Positions 10,375-20,341 of a stretch of 64,000 nucleotides of DNA are shown one piece after another. The translations under genes and the position numbers were made by a program. Within the stretch, counting starts at the first letter, position 1. Every line of letters starts with the position of its first letter. The notes beneath the pieces are model-generated. The model had not been told where the DNA came from. It searched no databases and saw only the letters and a list, made by a program, of their open reading frames with translations. The stretch comes from Limosilactobacillus difficilis (GTDB lineage Bacteria > Bacillota > Bacilli > Lactobacillales > Lactobacillaceae): positions 18,793 to 82,792 of the forward strand of contig NZ_CANDNU010000002.1 of NCBI RefSeq assembly GCF_947387495.1. The letters are read 5' to 3'.

Positions 10375-11079
10375 TTAGTCAATTTTGGTTACTGCGCCCG
10401 TCTTGCTGTTGTAGGAGTAAATTCCTACCATGTTAGCCACGGTGTTGTCGGCATTGTTGCGCCGCACTTCAAAGCGGAAGTTCTCGCCATTATCGGATTG
10501 GGTGATGATTTGGTAATCACTGCCGGTAAAGCCCATCTTAGTGGCAAAGTCCACGACCGACTGATCAACTGGCGTCTGGTCAGTTTGCGAACTGCTGGAA
10601 CTAGCACTCGTAGCGCTCGATGAATTGGCCTGGGCCGCGGTTGAATTCTGCTTCTTAGTCGACACCTGGCCACCATTCGCCGCGCCGGCTGCCCGAGCCG
10701 ATAGGTTATCCATTGCAGAGTTCAGGCGCTGATTGTTTGACTGGCGCTGACTGAGCGTTGACACGGTCTTTTGATAATCTTGCTTGTCGTAAGATTTCTG
10801 GGCCTGGACATATTTTTGCAAGTCCACCTTCAAAGCCTTGACTTGACTGGACGGGTTGTGCACGTCGTCGAGCCGGTCAATAGCCGTCTGGAAACGCCCC
10901 TCCTTAATCAGCTTTTGGGCTTCGCGGTAAGCTTTGGCTGACGGACTTTCGGCGGTTGCCTTACTACTGGTTGATGATGTAGAGCTGACCGCTGCTTGCT
11001 TGCCACAAGCCACGAGGGTCAGACTCGCGACGATTGCTAATCCCCCCGTCAACAAACGCCGGCTTAATTTCTTAGTCAT
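10375..11079 (-). CDS. Secreted lipoprotein of unknown function
   Basis: About 234 residues with a signal peptide and a lipobox LTLVAC, so the mature protein should be anchored by a lipidated cysteine at residue ~24. Then come a Ser/Thr-rich linker, a helical TPR-like stretch (SPSAKAYREAQKLIKEGRFQ, then KSYDKQDYQKTVSTL), a second Ser/Ala/Gln linker, and a ~60-residue C-terminal beta-rich domain ending GIYSYNSKTGAVTKID. No enzyme motif is recognised. ATG 11079 is chosen because GGGGAG lies 8 bases upstream; the open frame begins at GTG 11088. Confidence 0.8.
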   Translation of the reverse strand: MTKKLSRRLLTGGLAIVASLTLVACGKQAAVSSTSSTSSKATAESPSAKAYREAQKLIKEGRFQTAIDRLDDVHNPSSQVKALKVDLQKYVQAQKSYDKQDYQKTVSTLSQRQSNNQRLNSAMDNLSARAAGAANGGQVSTKKQNSTAAQANSSSATSASSSSSQTDQTPVDQSVVDFATKMGFTGSDYQIITQSDNGENFRFEVRRNNADNTVANMVGIYSYNSKTGAVTKID

Positions 11080-11160
11080 TATTCTCACTCCCCTTGCTTA
11101 ACTCACCCTTATTTTAGCATGGCGCTACCTTGCGAAGACATTTTTTAACTCCATCTTAAT

Positions 11161-11210
11161 AAAGAAGTGACCAGTTGAACAGCAAACGCTCTGACACTAG
11201 TCACTTCTTT
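11161..11210 (-). terminator. Intrinsic terminator of prs
   Basis: On the minus strand AAAGAAGTGAC and GTCACTTCTTT are the arms of a long stem directly after the prs stop, followed by an A/T-rich tail. Confidence 0.75.
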
Positions 11211-11217
11211 AAAATTA

Positions 11218-12204
11218 TTAATTTTCGTCAGCCATCTGGGTGAAACGATTCTTAAAAAGCGGACTCACTGGCCGATTTTCGTTAATCCGCTTGATAGCTG
11301 AACCTAATAGTGGACCAACTGAAACTTGCTTGATCTTAGGCAGTTGCTTTTCTTTTGGCAACTGGATCGAGTCAGTTACAACGACTTCTTTCAACGGCGA
11401 CTTAGCGAGCCGTTCGATGGCTGGTCCCGAGAAGACGGCGTGGGTAGCGGCCGCATAAACTTCACTGGCGCCTTGGTCAATCAATGCCTGGGCCCCTAAC
11501 GTGATGGTTCCAGCCGTATCGATCATGTCGTCGAGCATGATACATTTCTTGCCCTTCACATCACCGATGATGTTCATAATCTGGGCAACATTAGCCTTTG
11601 GCCGCCGCTTATCGATAATCGCAATCGGAGCTTTCAAGAACTCGGCTAAGCGCCGGGCTCGCGTCACCCCACCGTGGTCTGGTGAAATGACCACCGCGTC
11701 CTTGGCAACACCCTGGTCAATAAAGTAATCAGCCAGTAACGGGGCCCCCATCAGGTGATCAACGGGGATATCAAAGAAACCTTGAATCTGAGCAGCGTGC
11801 AGGTCAAGGGCCAATACCCGGTCCGCGCCAGCGTTCTGGATCATATTTGCCACTAACTTGGCCGTAATTGGTTCCCGCGAGCGGGTCTTGCGGTCTTGAC
11901 GGGCGTAGCCGTAGTATGGCATCACAACATTGATCGAATGAGCCGAAGCACGACGCAAAGCATCGATCATAATCAGCAATTCCATCAAGTTGTCATTGAC
12001 CGGTGCTGAGGTCGATTGGATGACATAAACATTGTCACCACGAATACTCTCTTCGATGTTGATTTGAATTTCACCATCGCTAAAACGGTCAACCGAAACC
12101 TTACCAAGCTGAACCCCGACGGCATCGGCAATCTTTTGTGCCAAAGGACGATTGGAATTCAGAGCAAAAATCTTGAGACGGTCATCAAAATATCGTTGTT
12201 TCAT
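11218..12204 (-). CDS. prs: Ribose-phosphate pyrophosphokinase
   Basis: The 328-residue enzyme makes PRPP from ribose 5-phosphate and ATP. Visible are the [20 protein letters not shown] block, the ATP/flexible-loop region [20 protein letters not shown], the [17 protein letters not shown] block, and the PRPP loop [12 protein letters not shown]. The frame extends to 12225, but GGAGG before ATG 12204 and the family start [13 protein letters not shown] decide the start. It follows glmU and purR in the conserved purR-glmU-prs order; PRPP is also the effector of PurR. Confidence 0.97.
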   Translation of the reverse strand: MKQRYFDDRLKIFALNSNRPLAQKIADAVGVQLGKVSVDRFSDGEIQINIEESIRGDNVYVIQSTSAPVNDNLMELLIMIDALRRASAHSINVVMPYYGYARQDRKTRSREPITAKLVANMIQNAGADRVLALDLHAAQIQGFFDIPVDHLMGAPLLADYFIDQGVAKDAVVISPDHGGVTRARRLAEFLKAPIAIIDKRRPKANVAQIMNIIGDVKGKKCIMLDDMIDTAGTITLGAQALIDQGASEVYAAATHAVFSGPAIERLAKSPLKEVVVTDSIQLPKEKQLPKIKQVSVGPLLGSAIKRINENRPVSPLFKNRFTQMADEN

Positions 12205-12273
12205 CGGGTCCTCCAAAAAAATCATAAAGCCTACAGCTCTAATGATAGGGACAAATCAGGTAAAAAGTAACGC

Positions 12274-13641
12274 CTACCAAGGAAGTTTTTTGGCATAGTT
12301 AGGCTTATTGGTCTGCCGTTGACGCGCAATCGCCATATCAAAGCGTTCCGTCGAATCCGTAATCGTCGAACCGGCGGCAATAAACGAATCCGCCGCAATA
12401 TTAACTGGAGCAACCAAATTGGAGTTGCTGCCAATGAAAGCGTGATCACCAACGTTGGTATGGTGCTTCTTAGAGCCATCGTAATTGACAAAGACAACCC
12501 CGCAACCAACGTTAATATTTTTGCCCAAGGTAGCGTTGCCGATATAGGTCAGATGCCCCACCTTGGTGCCGTCGCCGATGTAAGCTTTCTTTACTTCACA
12601 GAAGTTCCCAATGTGGACATTCTTGCCAATTTCGGCATTCGGCCGCAAGTGGCTGTTTGGACCAATGTCGCTACCGGTGTGCATCTCGGCTGATTCCAGG
12701 GTCGAAGAGGTGATCTTAACCCCATCATGGATCGTCGAACTAATGATCCGGGAACCAGAGCTGATGAAACAGTCACTGCCGATAGTCGTCCGACCCTTGA
12801 TCACAACACCGCCTTCGATGACGGTATCGCGGCCGATCTTGACTCCCGCGTCGATATAAGTCGTGGCAGGGTCGATCATCGAGACACCTTGTGCCATCAA
12901 CTGCTTATTGATCCGGGCCTGCATGATCTTGTTGGCCCGGGCCAGAGCAACCCGATCGTTAACCCCCATCGTTTCGTTGAAGTCATTGTCGCGGTAAGCC
13001 GTAACAACTTCGCCCTGCTGTTTCATGATGGCGATGACGTCGGTCAGGTAGTATTCGCCCTGAGCGTTGTCGTTATTGATCTTCTTCAGGGCTTGGAAGA
13101 GCTTGCGGTTATCAAAGCAGTACACCCCGGTATTGATTTCCTTGATTGCCTGCTCTTCTTTGCTAGCATCCTTTTGTTCGACAATCCGTTCGACAATTCC
13201 TACGTCATTGCGGATGATCCGCCCATAGCCCGTCGGGTCAGGAGCCACAGAGGTCAAAATCGTCGCTGCCGCGTGCCGTTGCTCGTGGTACTCAAAGAGG
13301 TGGTTGAAAGTTTCAGCAGTAAAAAGCGGGGTGTCCCCACTGACAACCAGCGTTTCGCCATCCGAACTGCCCAGCAGATCCTCAGTCTGCATTACCGCAT
13401 GACCAGTCCCCAATTGCTGCTGTTGCAAGGCAAAACTCGTCCGCGATCCCAGCGTCTCTTTGACCGTGTCAGCACCGAAACCGACAACCGTCACAATATT
13501 ATCAATGTGGGCCTTTCCTAACTGGTTGACAACGTGTTCCACCATCGTCCGTCCACAGACTTGGTGCAAGACCTTGTAGAGTTTCGACTTCATTCGCGTG
13601 CCTTTGCCGGCCGCTAACACAATTGCGTTTCTTTTAGCCAT
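12274..13641 (-). CDS. glmU: Bifunctional GlmU (GlcN-1-P acetyltransferase / uridyltransferase)
   Basis: The 455-residue protein makes UDP-GlcNAc in two steps. The N-terminal uridyltransferase domain has the nucleotide-binding [11 protein letters not shown]. The C-terminal left-handed beta-helix is visible as hexapeptide repeats from ~residue 250, with the acetyl-transfer histidine region in [23 protein letters not shown]. It feeds MurA, which is encoded in the same window. It lies 17 bases downstream of purR on the same strand. Confidence 0.97.
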   Translation of the reverse strand: MAKRNAIVLAAGKGTRMKSKLYKVLHQVCGRTMVEHVVNQLGKAHIDNIVTVVGFGADTVKETLGSRTSFALQQQQLGTGHAVMQTEDLLGSSDGETLVVSGDTPLFTAETFNHLFEYHEQRHAAATILTSVAPDPTGYGRIIRNDVGIVERIVEQKDASKEEQAIKEINTGVYCFDNRKLFQALKKINNDNAQGEYYLTDVIAIMKQQGEVVTAYRDNDFNETMGVNDRVALARANKIMQARINKQLMAQGVSMIDPATTYIDAGVKIGRDTVIEGGVVIKGRTTIGSDCFISSGSRIISSTIHDGVKITSSTLESAEMHTGSDIGPNSHLRPNAEIGKNVHIGNFCEVKKAYIGDGTKVGHLTYIGNATLGKNINVGCGVVFVNYDGSKKHHTNVGDHAFIGSNSNLVAPVNIAADSFIAAGSTITDSTERFDMAIARQRQTNKPNYAKKLPW

Positions 13642-13658
13642 TTTTATGCTTCCTTCTC

Positions 13659-14489
13659 TTAATCATCAAAAACCGTTGTCATGTAACTACCTGGTTTTGC
13701 CACCAGTTTACTCCCGTTTTCCGCGGCCGTGTTAACTTTAATCAGCGATGTGCAATTTTCGACCAACCGCTGGCCGTCAAACTGCCCTTCAGCAAAAACG
13801 GTCATCCCGGCCAGGTGGGCTCCGAATTCCTTAATCAATGAGCACATCCCGTTGAGGGTGCCGCCACCCTTCATAAAGTCATCAACGACCACAACATGGG
13901 CACCAGCTGACAGCGTCCGCCGCGACAGCTCCATCTTTTTGATTCGCTGTGACGAACCAGAAACATAGTTGACGCTGACCGTCGAACCTTCCGTGATGTG
14001 GGAACTATTACGAACAATCACGAAGGGCCGATTGAGATACATGGCCACACTTTGGGCAATCGGAATCCCCTTGGTTTCGACCGTCATCACAACGTCCACG
14101 TCTGTATCAACATATTGAGTGGCAATCAATTGACCGACTGATCGCAGAATATCCGGCCGTCCCAGCAAATCAGAGAGGTAAACGTAACCACCCGGTAGCA
14201 AACGACTATCATCCGCAACCGCGTCCACCAACTGAGCAATCAGTTGTTCCGCATTTTCCTTTGAATACATCGGGGTGTAACGGGCCCCGCCGGAAGCACC
14301 CGGCAAAGTCTCCAAGCGGCCAATCCCATGATCGGCAAAGGTCTTGCGAATAATGCTTAAATCTTCACTAATCGACGACTTGGCAGAATCAAAACGTTCC
14401 CCGAAAAATTTCAGGGAAACGAGCTGCCGGGGATGTTCCATTAAGTAGTGGGTCATATCGACCAAACGATTACTACGTCGAACTTTCAT
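13659..14489 (-). CDS. purR: Pur operon repressor PurR (Gram-positive type)
   Basis: 276 residues: an N-terminal winged-helix DNA-binding domain ([16 protein letters not shown] to ~residue 75) joined to a phosphoribosyltransferase-like domain with the PRPP-binding loop [13 protein letters not shown]. It represses purine genes and is released by PRPP. The open frame reaches 14525, but the family start MKVRRSNRL at 14489, with GAGG upstream, is preferred. Confidence 0.95.
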   Translation of the reverse strand: MKVRRSNRLVDMTHYLMEHPRQLVSLKFFGERFDSAKSSISEDLSIIRKTFADHGIGRLETLPGASGGARYTPMYSKENAEQLIAQLVDAVADDSRLLPGGYVYLSDLLGRPDILRSVGQLIATQYVDTDVDVVMTVETKGIPIAQSVAMYLNRPFVIVRNSSHITEGSTVSVNYVSGSSQRIKKMELSRRTLSAGAHVVVVDDFMKGGGTLNGMCSLIKEFGAHLAGMTVFAEGQFDGQRLVENCTSLIKVNTAAENGSKLVAKPGSYMTTVFDD

Positions 14490-14585
14490 CTTTCTACCTC
14501 TTTTTTCGTGTATCTGAACAATCACCGCCTAATAATAACACAAACGTTCGGATTTTACTAGAAAAATTGGTCCTTACCCAACCTT

Positions 14586-15380
14586 TTATTGCTTATCCCG
14601 CCAACGGTAGCCGAGTGCGCTAGCATAGATCAAAACCTCGATAGCGGCGATGAAAAAACTCACCGGCCAGTTAGTAAGGTAACCTAAATAGAGTCCCAGC
14701 CAAGTTCCCAATAGGGCAAAAAGAACTGCTAACAGCATCATCTTGGCCACCCCGTGGGTAAAATACTTGGCACTGGCTGCCGGCAAAGTCAGCAAAATAA
14801 AGATCAGCAGCGAACCGACGATCTGAGCGGCCACGCTGACCGACAACGCGATCAATAGCAGAAAGGCAATCGAAATCCCCAGACCGCTCACTCCATTTAC
14901 CTGCGCCCCCACCGCGTCAAAGGAATCGAACTTCAGCCAACGATAAATCAGAGCGACGACTCCTAACACCAACAGTGAAAGAAGGGTTAACTGGTGCACT
15001 TCCCCACGGCTAATCCCGACGACACTGCCGAATAAAATGCTCGTCGCCGAGCTAGCGCTTTGGTTACTCAGCGAAAGGAAAAGAATCCCCAGGCCGATAA
15101 AAAGAGCCGAAACTGCACTGATGACTGACTCCCGTCGCGATTCATCACTGCTGAATTGCCCCACCAGAACCGAACTCAGCATCGTATACAAAAGCATCCC
15201 CAGCAATGGCGACCAGCCGACAAAAGTCGCGAAGGCGGCGCCCGCAAACCCAATTTCCGAAAGGGTGTGGGTCAAAAAAGACATGTTGCGAGCGACGACG
15301 AAAACACCGATCACCCCGCTGACAATCGCAATCATCGTACTGGCCACAAAGGCGTGGCGCATAAAACTCAAGGCAAACAT
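14586..15380 (-). CDS. Zinc/manganese ABC transporter permease
   Basis: The 264-residue integral membrane protein has 7-8 hydrophobic segments and the ABC-3 family blocks (MFALSFMRHAFVASTMIAI; then FLTHTLSEIGFAGAAFA). It is the membrane partner of the ATPase and binding protein upstream, forming an AdcCBA/ZnuABC-type importer. Its ATG overlaps the TGA of the ATPase gene, so translation is coupled. Zinc rather than manganese is inferred from the binding protein. Confidence 0.9.
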   Translation of the reverse strand: MFALSFMRHAFVASTMIAIVSGVIGVFVVARNMSFLTHTLSEIGFAGAAFATFVGWSPLLGMLLYTMLSSVLVGQFSSDESRRESVISAVSALFIGLGILFLSLSNQSASSATSILFGSVVGISRGEVHQLTLLSLLVLGVVALIYRWLKFDSFDAVGAQVNGVSGLGISIAFLLLIALSVSVAAQIVGSLLIFILLTLPAASAKYFTHGVAKMMLLAVLFALLGTWLGLYLGYLTNWPVSFFIAAIEVLIYASALGYRWRDKQ

Positions 15381-16051
15381 CAGTCATCCTCCTCTAACTC
15401 ACTGGGAAAGTCATTGATCGGCCCCTGGCTAAAACGGCCACCCGGTTCAAGATGCAAATAACGATTGCCATAACGCTTCGCCAATTCCCAGTCGTGGGTC
15501 ACAAAGAGAACACTCAAGTTCTGTTGCTGAAACTTGGCGACCAGATCCAGCAGTTCGAATTTAATATCGTTGTCCAGGCTGGCCGTGGACTCATCCATAA
15601 TCAACAACTGTGGCTGGTTCAAGAGGGCCTGCGCCAGGTAAGCGCGCTGTTTTTCACCGCCCGAGGCCAGTCCCAGCGGCCGGTCGGCGATGGCTGTCAG
15701 TGAGGTTGCCGCCAAAATCTGGCGCAGCTGTTGCCGCTCGGCTCGGTTCAACCAGGGGCGGATCGTTCGTGGCAAGTTGAGGGCCACAAAATCAGCGATG
15801 GATAAGGGGTATTCCGCGTCCAGGTTGCGGAATTGCGGCACGTAACCGATCCGTAATCCCGCTTGCCGATGCACTTCACCTGCGGCCGGCTTTTTAATCC
15901 CCAACAGGGCCTTGACGAGGGTAGTTTTCCCAACCCCATTTTCACCGATCAGAACCAAAAAGTCGCCCTCATTAATGGCAAAGCTCAGATCGCTCACAAT
16001 AGTCCGCCGTCCGTAGCGCAATGTTAAATTGTTGACGTCAATGATTGAGAT
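15380..16051 (-). CDS. Zinc/manganese ABC transporter ATPase, unusual start
   Basis: The protein has Walker A LIGENGVGKTTLVKAL, Q-loop YVPQFRNL, signature GLASGGEKQRAYLAQAL, Walker B LLIMDEST and switch His in VTHDW, so it is a complete metal-type ABC ATPase. The start is odd. The first strand (IIDVNNLTLRYG) is in frame upstream of the first canonical start (TTG 16021), which has no SD and would remove that strand. GGAGGAG lies inside the end of the preceding gene, 8 bases before an ATC at 16051. A non-AUG start (ATC 16051, or ATT 16042 overlapping the TGA) is likely. Confidence 0.85.
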   Translation of the reverse strand: MSIIDVNNLTLRYGRRTIVSDLSFAINEGDFLVLIGENGVGKTTLVKALLGIKKPAAGEVHRQAGLRIGYVPQFRNLDAEYPLSIADFVALNLPRTIRPWLNRAERQQLRQILAATSLTAIADRPLGLASGGEKQRAYLAQALLNQPQLLIMDESTASLDNDIKFELLDLVAKFQQQNLSVLFVTHDWELAKRYGNRYLHLEPGGRFSQGPINDFPSELEEDD

Positions 16052-16970
16052 TGCTATTCTCCTCCGTTTGAATTTTAATCAGCTGACGGTACTGCCGCCG
16101 CATCCATTCGACATAATTTTCCTTATTCGGTTGGGCTTCGCTGACCCGTAAAATCGGCACCTTTTCCCTGCGGGCCAGTTTCGTCAAATTATTAATCATC
16201 CGGTCGCTTGTCTGTGAATTTTCCACCAAAAAGGCAATTTTGTGCTGGCGCAGATCGTCCTGGAGCCGTTTAATATCGGCTGGCGAGGGATCATTGCCAT
16301 CTTCGACCGCTTTGGCAAAGTGACGGTCGTTGATCTGGTAACCCAAATTTTCAAGGGCATAGTCAAAGACCGGCTCCGTAACGTCAACTTGCTGCTGAGC
16401 CGAATGGGCGGCGTTGGCCTTGGCCCGGGCAATCTCCTTGTTGAGTTTCTCTTGCGATCGCCGGTAAACCACCGCTCGCGCCCGGTAGTAATCGGCATGT
16501 CGAGGGTCGAGTCGGGCGTAACGTTTTGCCAAGATGGTTGCCAGGTCAGGCATCGTCTTCGGACGATACCACACGTGCTCATTACTCCCCGCTTTTTTGC
16601 CGGCAACTTGACGAGCAACGTTAATGACCGTCTGGTGTTCGTCATTTCCGGCTACGAGCTGGCTCAGCCACTGGTCGTAGCCAAGTCCATTTTCAATGAC
16701 GACATTGGCTCGAGCAACCTGCTCTGCTTGCGAGGTGGATGGTTGAAAGTCATGGGGATCAACAGCCGTCCCGTTGATAATCGACGTCACCTGGCCGTAC
16801 TTGCCGGCCACCGCCCGTGCCGCTTCTCCGTAAAAATTCAGACTCGTTACGACCCGAATCGGTCGTGACCGCTGCTGGCGCGGTTGCCAACCGGTCAGTA
16901 TCAGCACCAAGATGACTGCAAGAGCCGCTGTCAAACTGGCAACGCCGATAATAAAGTTGCGATTTTTCAA
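16038..16970 (-). CDS. Metal (zinc-type) ABC transporter substrate-binding protein
   Basis: About 310 residues of the cluster A-I (ZnuA/AdcA) family. Family features are RVVTSLNFYGEAARAVAG, the metal-site DPHDFQPSTSQAEQV, ENGLGYDQWLSQL, NEHVWYRPKTMPDLA and the long central helix. It is anchored by a hydrophobic N-terminal helix (residues ~5-26) without a lipobox cysteine, unlike most Gram-positive homologues. TTG 16970 is the chosen start: GAGGAG lies 6 bases upstream, whereas the longer frame to 17069 overlaps ispE and has none. Its end contains the SD for the ATPase gene. Confidence 0.88.
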   Translation of the reverse strand: MKNRNFIIGVASLTAALAVILVLILTGWQPRQQRSRPIRVVTSLNFYGEAARAVAGKYGQVTSIINGTAVDPHDFQPSTSQAEQVARANVVIENGLGYDQWLSQLVAGNDEHQTVINVARQVAGKKAGSNEHVWYRPKTMPDLATILAKRYARLDPRHADYYRARAVVYRRSQEKLNKEIARAKANAAHSAQQQVDVTEPVFDYALENLGYQINDRHFAKAVEDGNDPSPADIKRLQDDLRQHKIAFLVENSQTSDRMINNLTKLARREKVPILRVSEAQPNKENYVEWMRRQYRQLIKIQTEENSNLNH

Positions 16971-17035
16971 ATTAAACTCCTCATTGAAAAAGCGCGAACG
17001 GCCCTTTACGGTAACCTCTTCGCACTCTATCAGTC

Positions 17036-17887
17036 TTATAGCAACATAATTCGGTAAACCTCCCGGCAAAAGCCCCGAAGACCATTTTCCAGGCGCTTAG
17101 CACGGGATTCATTGTGACATAGGGCAAACATCGTCGGCCCGGTCCCACTCATCTGAGCGGCATCCGCCCCCAGTTTGATCATCTGGCTCTTAATCCGCTT
17201 GATCTGCGGAAACTCAGCCGCTGTCAGCGGTTCCAAGACATTGCCCATGTATTGAAAGCTCGCCGGCCAGTCGCCCTGCCGAATAGCGGCCACCAAAGCA
17301 TCGGTCTGCAAGTGTTCCAGCTTCTCGTAGTTGATCTGTCGCAAAATTCGTGGCGTCGACACACTGATTTTCTGCTTGGCAATCACTGCCCAATAATGGG
17401 GAAAAGCCGGCAATACCTCAACCTGCTCCCCGTGGCCAGTGACCCGAGCTGTCGTCCCGTAAACGCAGTAGGGAACGTCCGAATCGATCGACAGCGACAA
17501 CTGGGCCAGTTCGCTTTGCCGCAAGCCGAGACGCCAAACCTTGTTAAGAGCGCGCAAAACAGCCGCCGCATCACTCGAGCCTCCGCCCAAACCGGCGGCG
17601 ACGGGAATATGTTTGCGAATCCGGATCGTCACGCCCTCAGTAATATGAAAGCGGGATTTCAAGATGTGGGCCGCCTGAAAAGCCAGGTTGCGCTGATCAT
17701 TGGGCAGATAGCAACTATCCGTATAGACCTTAATAGTCTGGGGGCGAGCATGGGTTTCGACCGTCACGTAGTCGGCCAGGTCGACCGACGCCATGACCAT
17801 GTCCCATTTGGGCAGACCGTCTAAATAACGCATCGGCGTGTCCAAAGCCAGGTTGATCTTTGCCGGCGCTTTTTCGTGAATAATCAT
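17036..17887 (-). CDS. ispE: 4-diphosphocytidyl-2-C-methyl-D-erythritol kinase
   Basis: The 283-residue GHMP kinase has the N-terminal KAPAKINLALD (catalytic lysine and Asp region), the ATP-binding PVAAGLGGGSSDAAA, and the C-terminal AAQMSGTGPTMFAL. IspE belongs to the MEP isoprenoid pathway, yet this genome also has mvaA of the mevalonate pathway (25797-27050). Orphan ispE genes at this spot, between rsmA and purR, are common in lactobacilli and their physiological role is not settled. It has its own promoter. Confidence 0.92.
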   Translation of the reverse strand: MIIHEKAPAKINLALDTPMRYLDGLPKWDMVMASVDLADYVTVETHARPQTIKVYTDSCYLPNDQRNLAFQAAHILKSRFHITEGVTIRIRKHIPVAAGLGGGSSDAAAVLRALNKVWRLGLRQSELAQLSLSIDSDVPYCVYGTTARVTGHGEQVEVLPAFPHYWAVIAKQKISVSTPRILRQINYEKLEHLQTDALVAAIRQGDWPASFQYMGNVLEPLTAAEFPQIKRIKSQMIKLGADAAQMSGTGPTMFALCHNESRAKRLENGLRGFCREVYRIMLL

Positions 17888-17918
17888 TAATCAGCCCCCC
17901 TCTCGTATTTTTTTATTA

Positions 17919-17948
17919 ATTATACTAAGAGGACGCTCCTGCTTTCAA
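17919..17948 (-). promoter_or_regulatory. Predicted ispE promoter
   Basis: TTGAAA (17943-17948) and TATAAT (17919-17924) on the minus strand are 18 bases apart, upstream of the ispE SD GAGGGGGG. Confidence 0.65.
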
Positions 17949-17982
17949 CTGACCATCAAAATGTCATAGTCAAGACAACAAT

Positions 17983-18020
17983 GGCCTCTAATATTCGTCA
18001 AAAGCCGAACACTAGAGGCC
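17983..18020. repeat. Inverted repeat between rsmA and ispE
   Basis: GGCCTCTA and TAGAGGCC are perfect outer arms, extended inside by ATATTCG and CGAACAC, around TCAAAAGC. Neither side has a long T run, so it is a weak terminator candidate after rsmA or another structured element. Confidence 0.55.
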
Positions 18021-18085
18021 TCTTATTACTCACCGGGCGTGATTGCCCGCCAGAAATGCTTTCTCACGCCTATATTTAATAACTA

Positions 18086-18961
18086 TCAGAGCCAACCCGC
18101 CTCAGCCAGCGCGTTGGTTAGGGCGCTAAACTGGGCAATGGTTAGCTGTTCCGGCCGCACCTGTGGATCAATACCCAAGTCGTTGAGCACCGGCAGAAAG
18201 TCACTCTTCTTTCCCAACAGGGCCCGCAAGTTATTGCGCAGACTCTTGCGCCGGTGGGCAAAACAGCCCCGCACCACCCGGAAAAATAAGCGATCCGATA
18301 CCGGTTGGGGCTGTATTTCCCCCGATCGCGGTGTCAGAAGCACAATCGCTGAATCAACGTTGGGCTGGGGCACGAAGGCGTGCCGTGAGACCCCGAAGGC
18401 AAGCCGGGCTTGCATCCGGTATTGAACCGCGACGGTCAAGGTCCCATATGCTTTCGTACCAGGAACGGCCGTCAACCTGTCGGCAACTTCGCGCTGCATC
18501 ATCACACAAATCACGTCCCAGTGCACTGGTGTCGACAAGAGATGAATGAGGATCGGACTGGTGATGTAATATGGGAGGTTGGCAACGACCTTGATGGGCT
18601 TGTTAGGATCCTTGAACTCGCTTTTGATCAGTGCTGGCAGGTCAGCTTTCATAACGTCCTGCTCCTTGATCGTCACGTTATGGTAAGCCGCCAAAAGATT
18701 CTGGAGAACTGGAATCAGCGTGCTGTCAATTTCCAAAGCGAGAACCTGCCCCGCTCGTTTGGCCAGCTGCTCTGTCAATGCACCAAGGCCGGGGCCAATT
18801 TCAATCACGTTATCGTCCTTCGTAATTTCTGCGGCATCAACAATGTGCTGGAGGACGTGAAGATCAGTCAAAAAATTCTGGCCGTAGCCCTTTTTAGCAT
18901 GGAGGCCATACTTCTTCATGATTGCCCGCGTTCGACTGAGCTTACCGATCGATTCCGCCAT
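18086..18961 (-). CDS. rsmA: 16S rRNA (adenine1518/1519-N6) dimethyltransferase
   Basis: The 291-residue enzyme (KsgA) dimethylates two adjacent adenosines near the 3' end of 16S rRNA during 30S maturation. SAM-binding motif I is [14 protein letters not shown]; the catalytic motif IV is [11 protein letters not shown]. The start is ATG 18961 after GGAGG, giving MAESIGKLS; a longer frame to 18976 lacks an SD. It overlaps rnmV by 20 bases, a conserved pair. Confidence 0.96.
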   Translation of the reverse strand: MAESIGKLSRTRAIMKKYGLHAKKGYGQNFLTDLHVLQHIVDAAEITKDDNVIEIGPGLGALTEQLAKRAGQVLALEIDSTLIPVLQNLLAAYHNVTIKEQDVMKADLPALIKSEFKDPNKPIKVVANLPYYITSPILIHLLSTPVHWDVICVMMQREVADRLTAVPGTKAYGTLTVAVQYRMQARLAFGVSRHAFVPQPNVDSAIVLLTPRSGEIQPQPVSDRLFFRVVRGCFAHRRKSLRNNLRALLGKKSDFLPVLNDLGIDPQVRPEQLTIAQFSALTNALAEAGWL

Positions 18962-19523
18962 CCTGATCCTCCTCATTAATGCTGTTCAGTGCCTGTGAAA
19001 AGTCCTGCCGGCTGATCTGAAACAGGTTCAACCGGTGCAGGAGCTGCTTGCCATTGCCGTAGCCGATTCCTAATTTCTGGCCCAATAATTCGCGACGCCG
19101 CCGTGCCGTTGGGGCGTTGACGAGATCAGCCTGGGCAAGATCACGATACGTAAATAACGGTGCTTTATCTGCCGGAGCTTCCGTATAGACGTTCGCTAGG
19201 GCCTGGCGAATCACTGCCGGGCTGGCGTGCTCAACCCCCAGGCTACCATGTGCGAGGGTCGGCACCCCTTGATCGCGCCGGATAAAGGCGTGTTTGGCAC
19301 CTGGCACCGCTTGACTGATCATCTTGCGCAGGCGTTCCCCGTTAAAATCAGGATCGGTGAAAATGATTACCCCCCGCCGCGCTTGCAGCTTCTGCAGACG
19401 CTTCAGATCGGCAGCTGATAGGGCTGACCCCCGCGTTTCGTAGGTGTCAGCCTGGACAGCTTTTTCAATTTGTTTGGTGTCATCCTTACCTTCGACAACG
19501 ATAACTTCTTTAATCTTCTTCAT
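18942..19523 (-). CDS. rnmV: Ribonuclease M5
   Basis: The 193-residue protein has an N-terminal Toprim domain: [11 protein letters not shown] (catalytic Glu) and [15 protein letters not shown] (Asp-x-Asp). A C-terminal DUF4093 region follows. It performs the final maturation cut of 5S rRNA precursor. It overlaps tatD upstream by 14 bases and rsmA downstream by 20, so tatD-rnmV-rsmA is a tight operon. Confidence 0.95.
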   Translation of the reverse strand: MKKIKEVIVVEGKDDTKQIEKAVQADTYETRGSALSAADLKRLQKLQARRGVIIFTDPDFNGERLRKMISQAVPGAKHAFIRRDQGVPTLAHGSLGVEHASPAVIRQALANVYTEAPADKAPLFTYRDLAQADLVNAPTARRRRELLGQKLGIGYGNGKQLLHRLNLFQISRQDFSQALNSINEEDQDGGIDR

Positions 19524-20298
19524 ACTGCTCCCTCACCGGAAACAATTCCCGGGCATTGCGAAACGACGTAGCGGCCACTTCTTCTGACGAACATCCCTTG
19601 AGTTTGGCCACGCCCTCAACTACGTAGCGGCTATAAGCGGGCTCGTTACGCTGACCCCGGTAAGGCTCGGGGGTCAGATAGGGCGCATCCGTTTCAACGA
19701 GCAAACGGTCCAGGGGCGTTTCTTTGACCGCCGCTTGAACATCAGCAGCGTTATGGAAAGTCGCCACCCCGCTATAAGAGACCTGCATCCCCAGTTCGAG
19801 AAAACGATGCAGCCAAACAGTATCCCCGTTAAAACTGTGCATCACCCCGCCGAAATCTTCGACATGAGCTTGTTTTAACAAGCTGTATGTGTCAGCCAGG
19901 GCGTCCCGACAGTGAACCGAAATCGGCAGGTGCATCCTTCTGGCAATCGCTAGCTGATCGGCAAAAACCCGCTGCTGAACGTCACGGGGCGAACTATCCC
20001 AGTGGTAATCCAGGCCGATTTCTCCCAGGCTAACCACCTCGGGACGCTTGAGATCCTTGATCAACTGTTCGCGCTGCTGGGGACCAAAATTGCGGGAATC
20101 TTCGGGATGCCAACCGATAATGGCATGAAGCTGCGGATAGTCATGTGCCAGTCGCAGCGCCCGCTCGTTCAATTTCTCGTTTGATCCGACCATATTCATC
20201 TCGACGACGCCCAAGTGCTGCGCCCGGTTCAACCAAGCCGGCACATCATCATAAAAGTCGTCATCATTTAAGTGGGTGTGGGAATCATAAATCTTCAT
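19510..20298 (-). CDS. TatD family metal-dependent DNase
   Basis: The 262-residue TIM-barrel hydrolase has the metal ligands of the family: MKIYDSHTHLND at the start, SLGEIGLDYHWD, PISVHCRDA, GVMHSFNGD and LLVETDAPYL near the end. TatD enzymes are 3'-5' exonucleases or general metal-dependent hydrolases in the cytosol. ATG 20298 fits the family start, although no clear SD precedes it; the frame is open back into metG, so coupling to metG translation is plausible. Confidence 0.92.
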   Translation of the reverse strand: MKIYDSHTHLNDDDFYDDVPAWLNRAQHLGVVEMNMVGSNEKLNERALRLAHDYPQLHAIIGWHPEDSRNFGPQQREQLIKDLKRPEVVSLGEIGLDYHWDSSPRDVQQRVFADQLAIARRMHLPISVHCRDALADTYSLLKQAHVEDFGGVMHSFNGDTVWLHRFLELGMQVSYSGVATFHNAADVQAAVKETPLDRLLVETDAPYLTPEPYRGQRNEPAYSRYVVEGVAKLKGCSSEEVAATSFRNARELFPVREQYEED

Positions 20299-20341
20299 GA
20301 CCGGCCGAACCGGGCTGATCGCCGCTTGATAATCAAAACCC

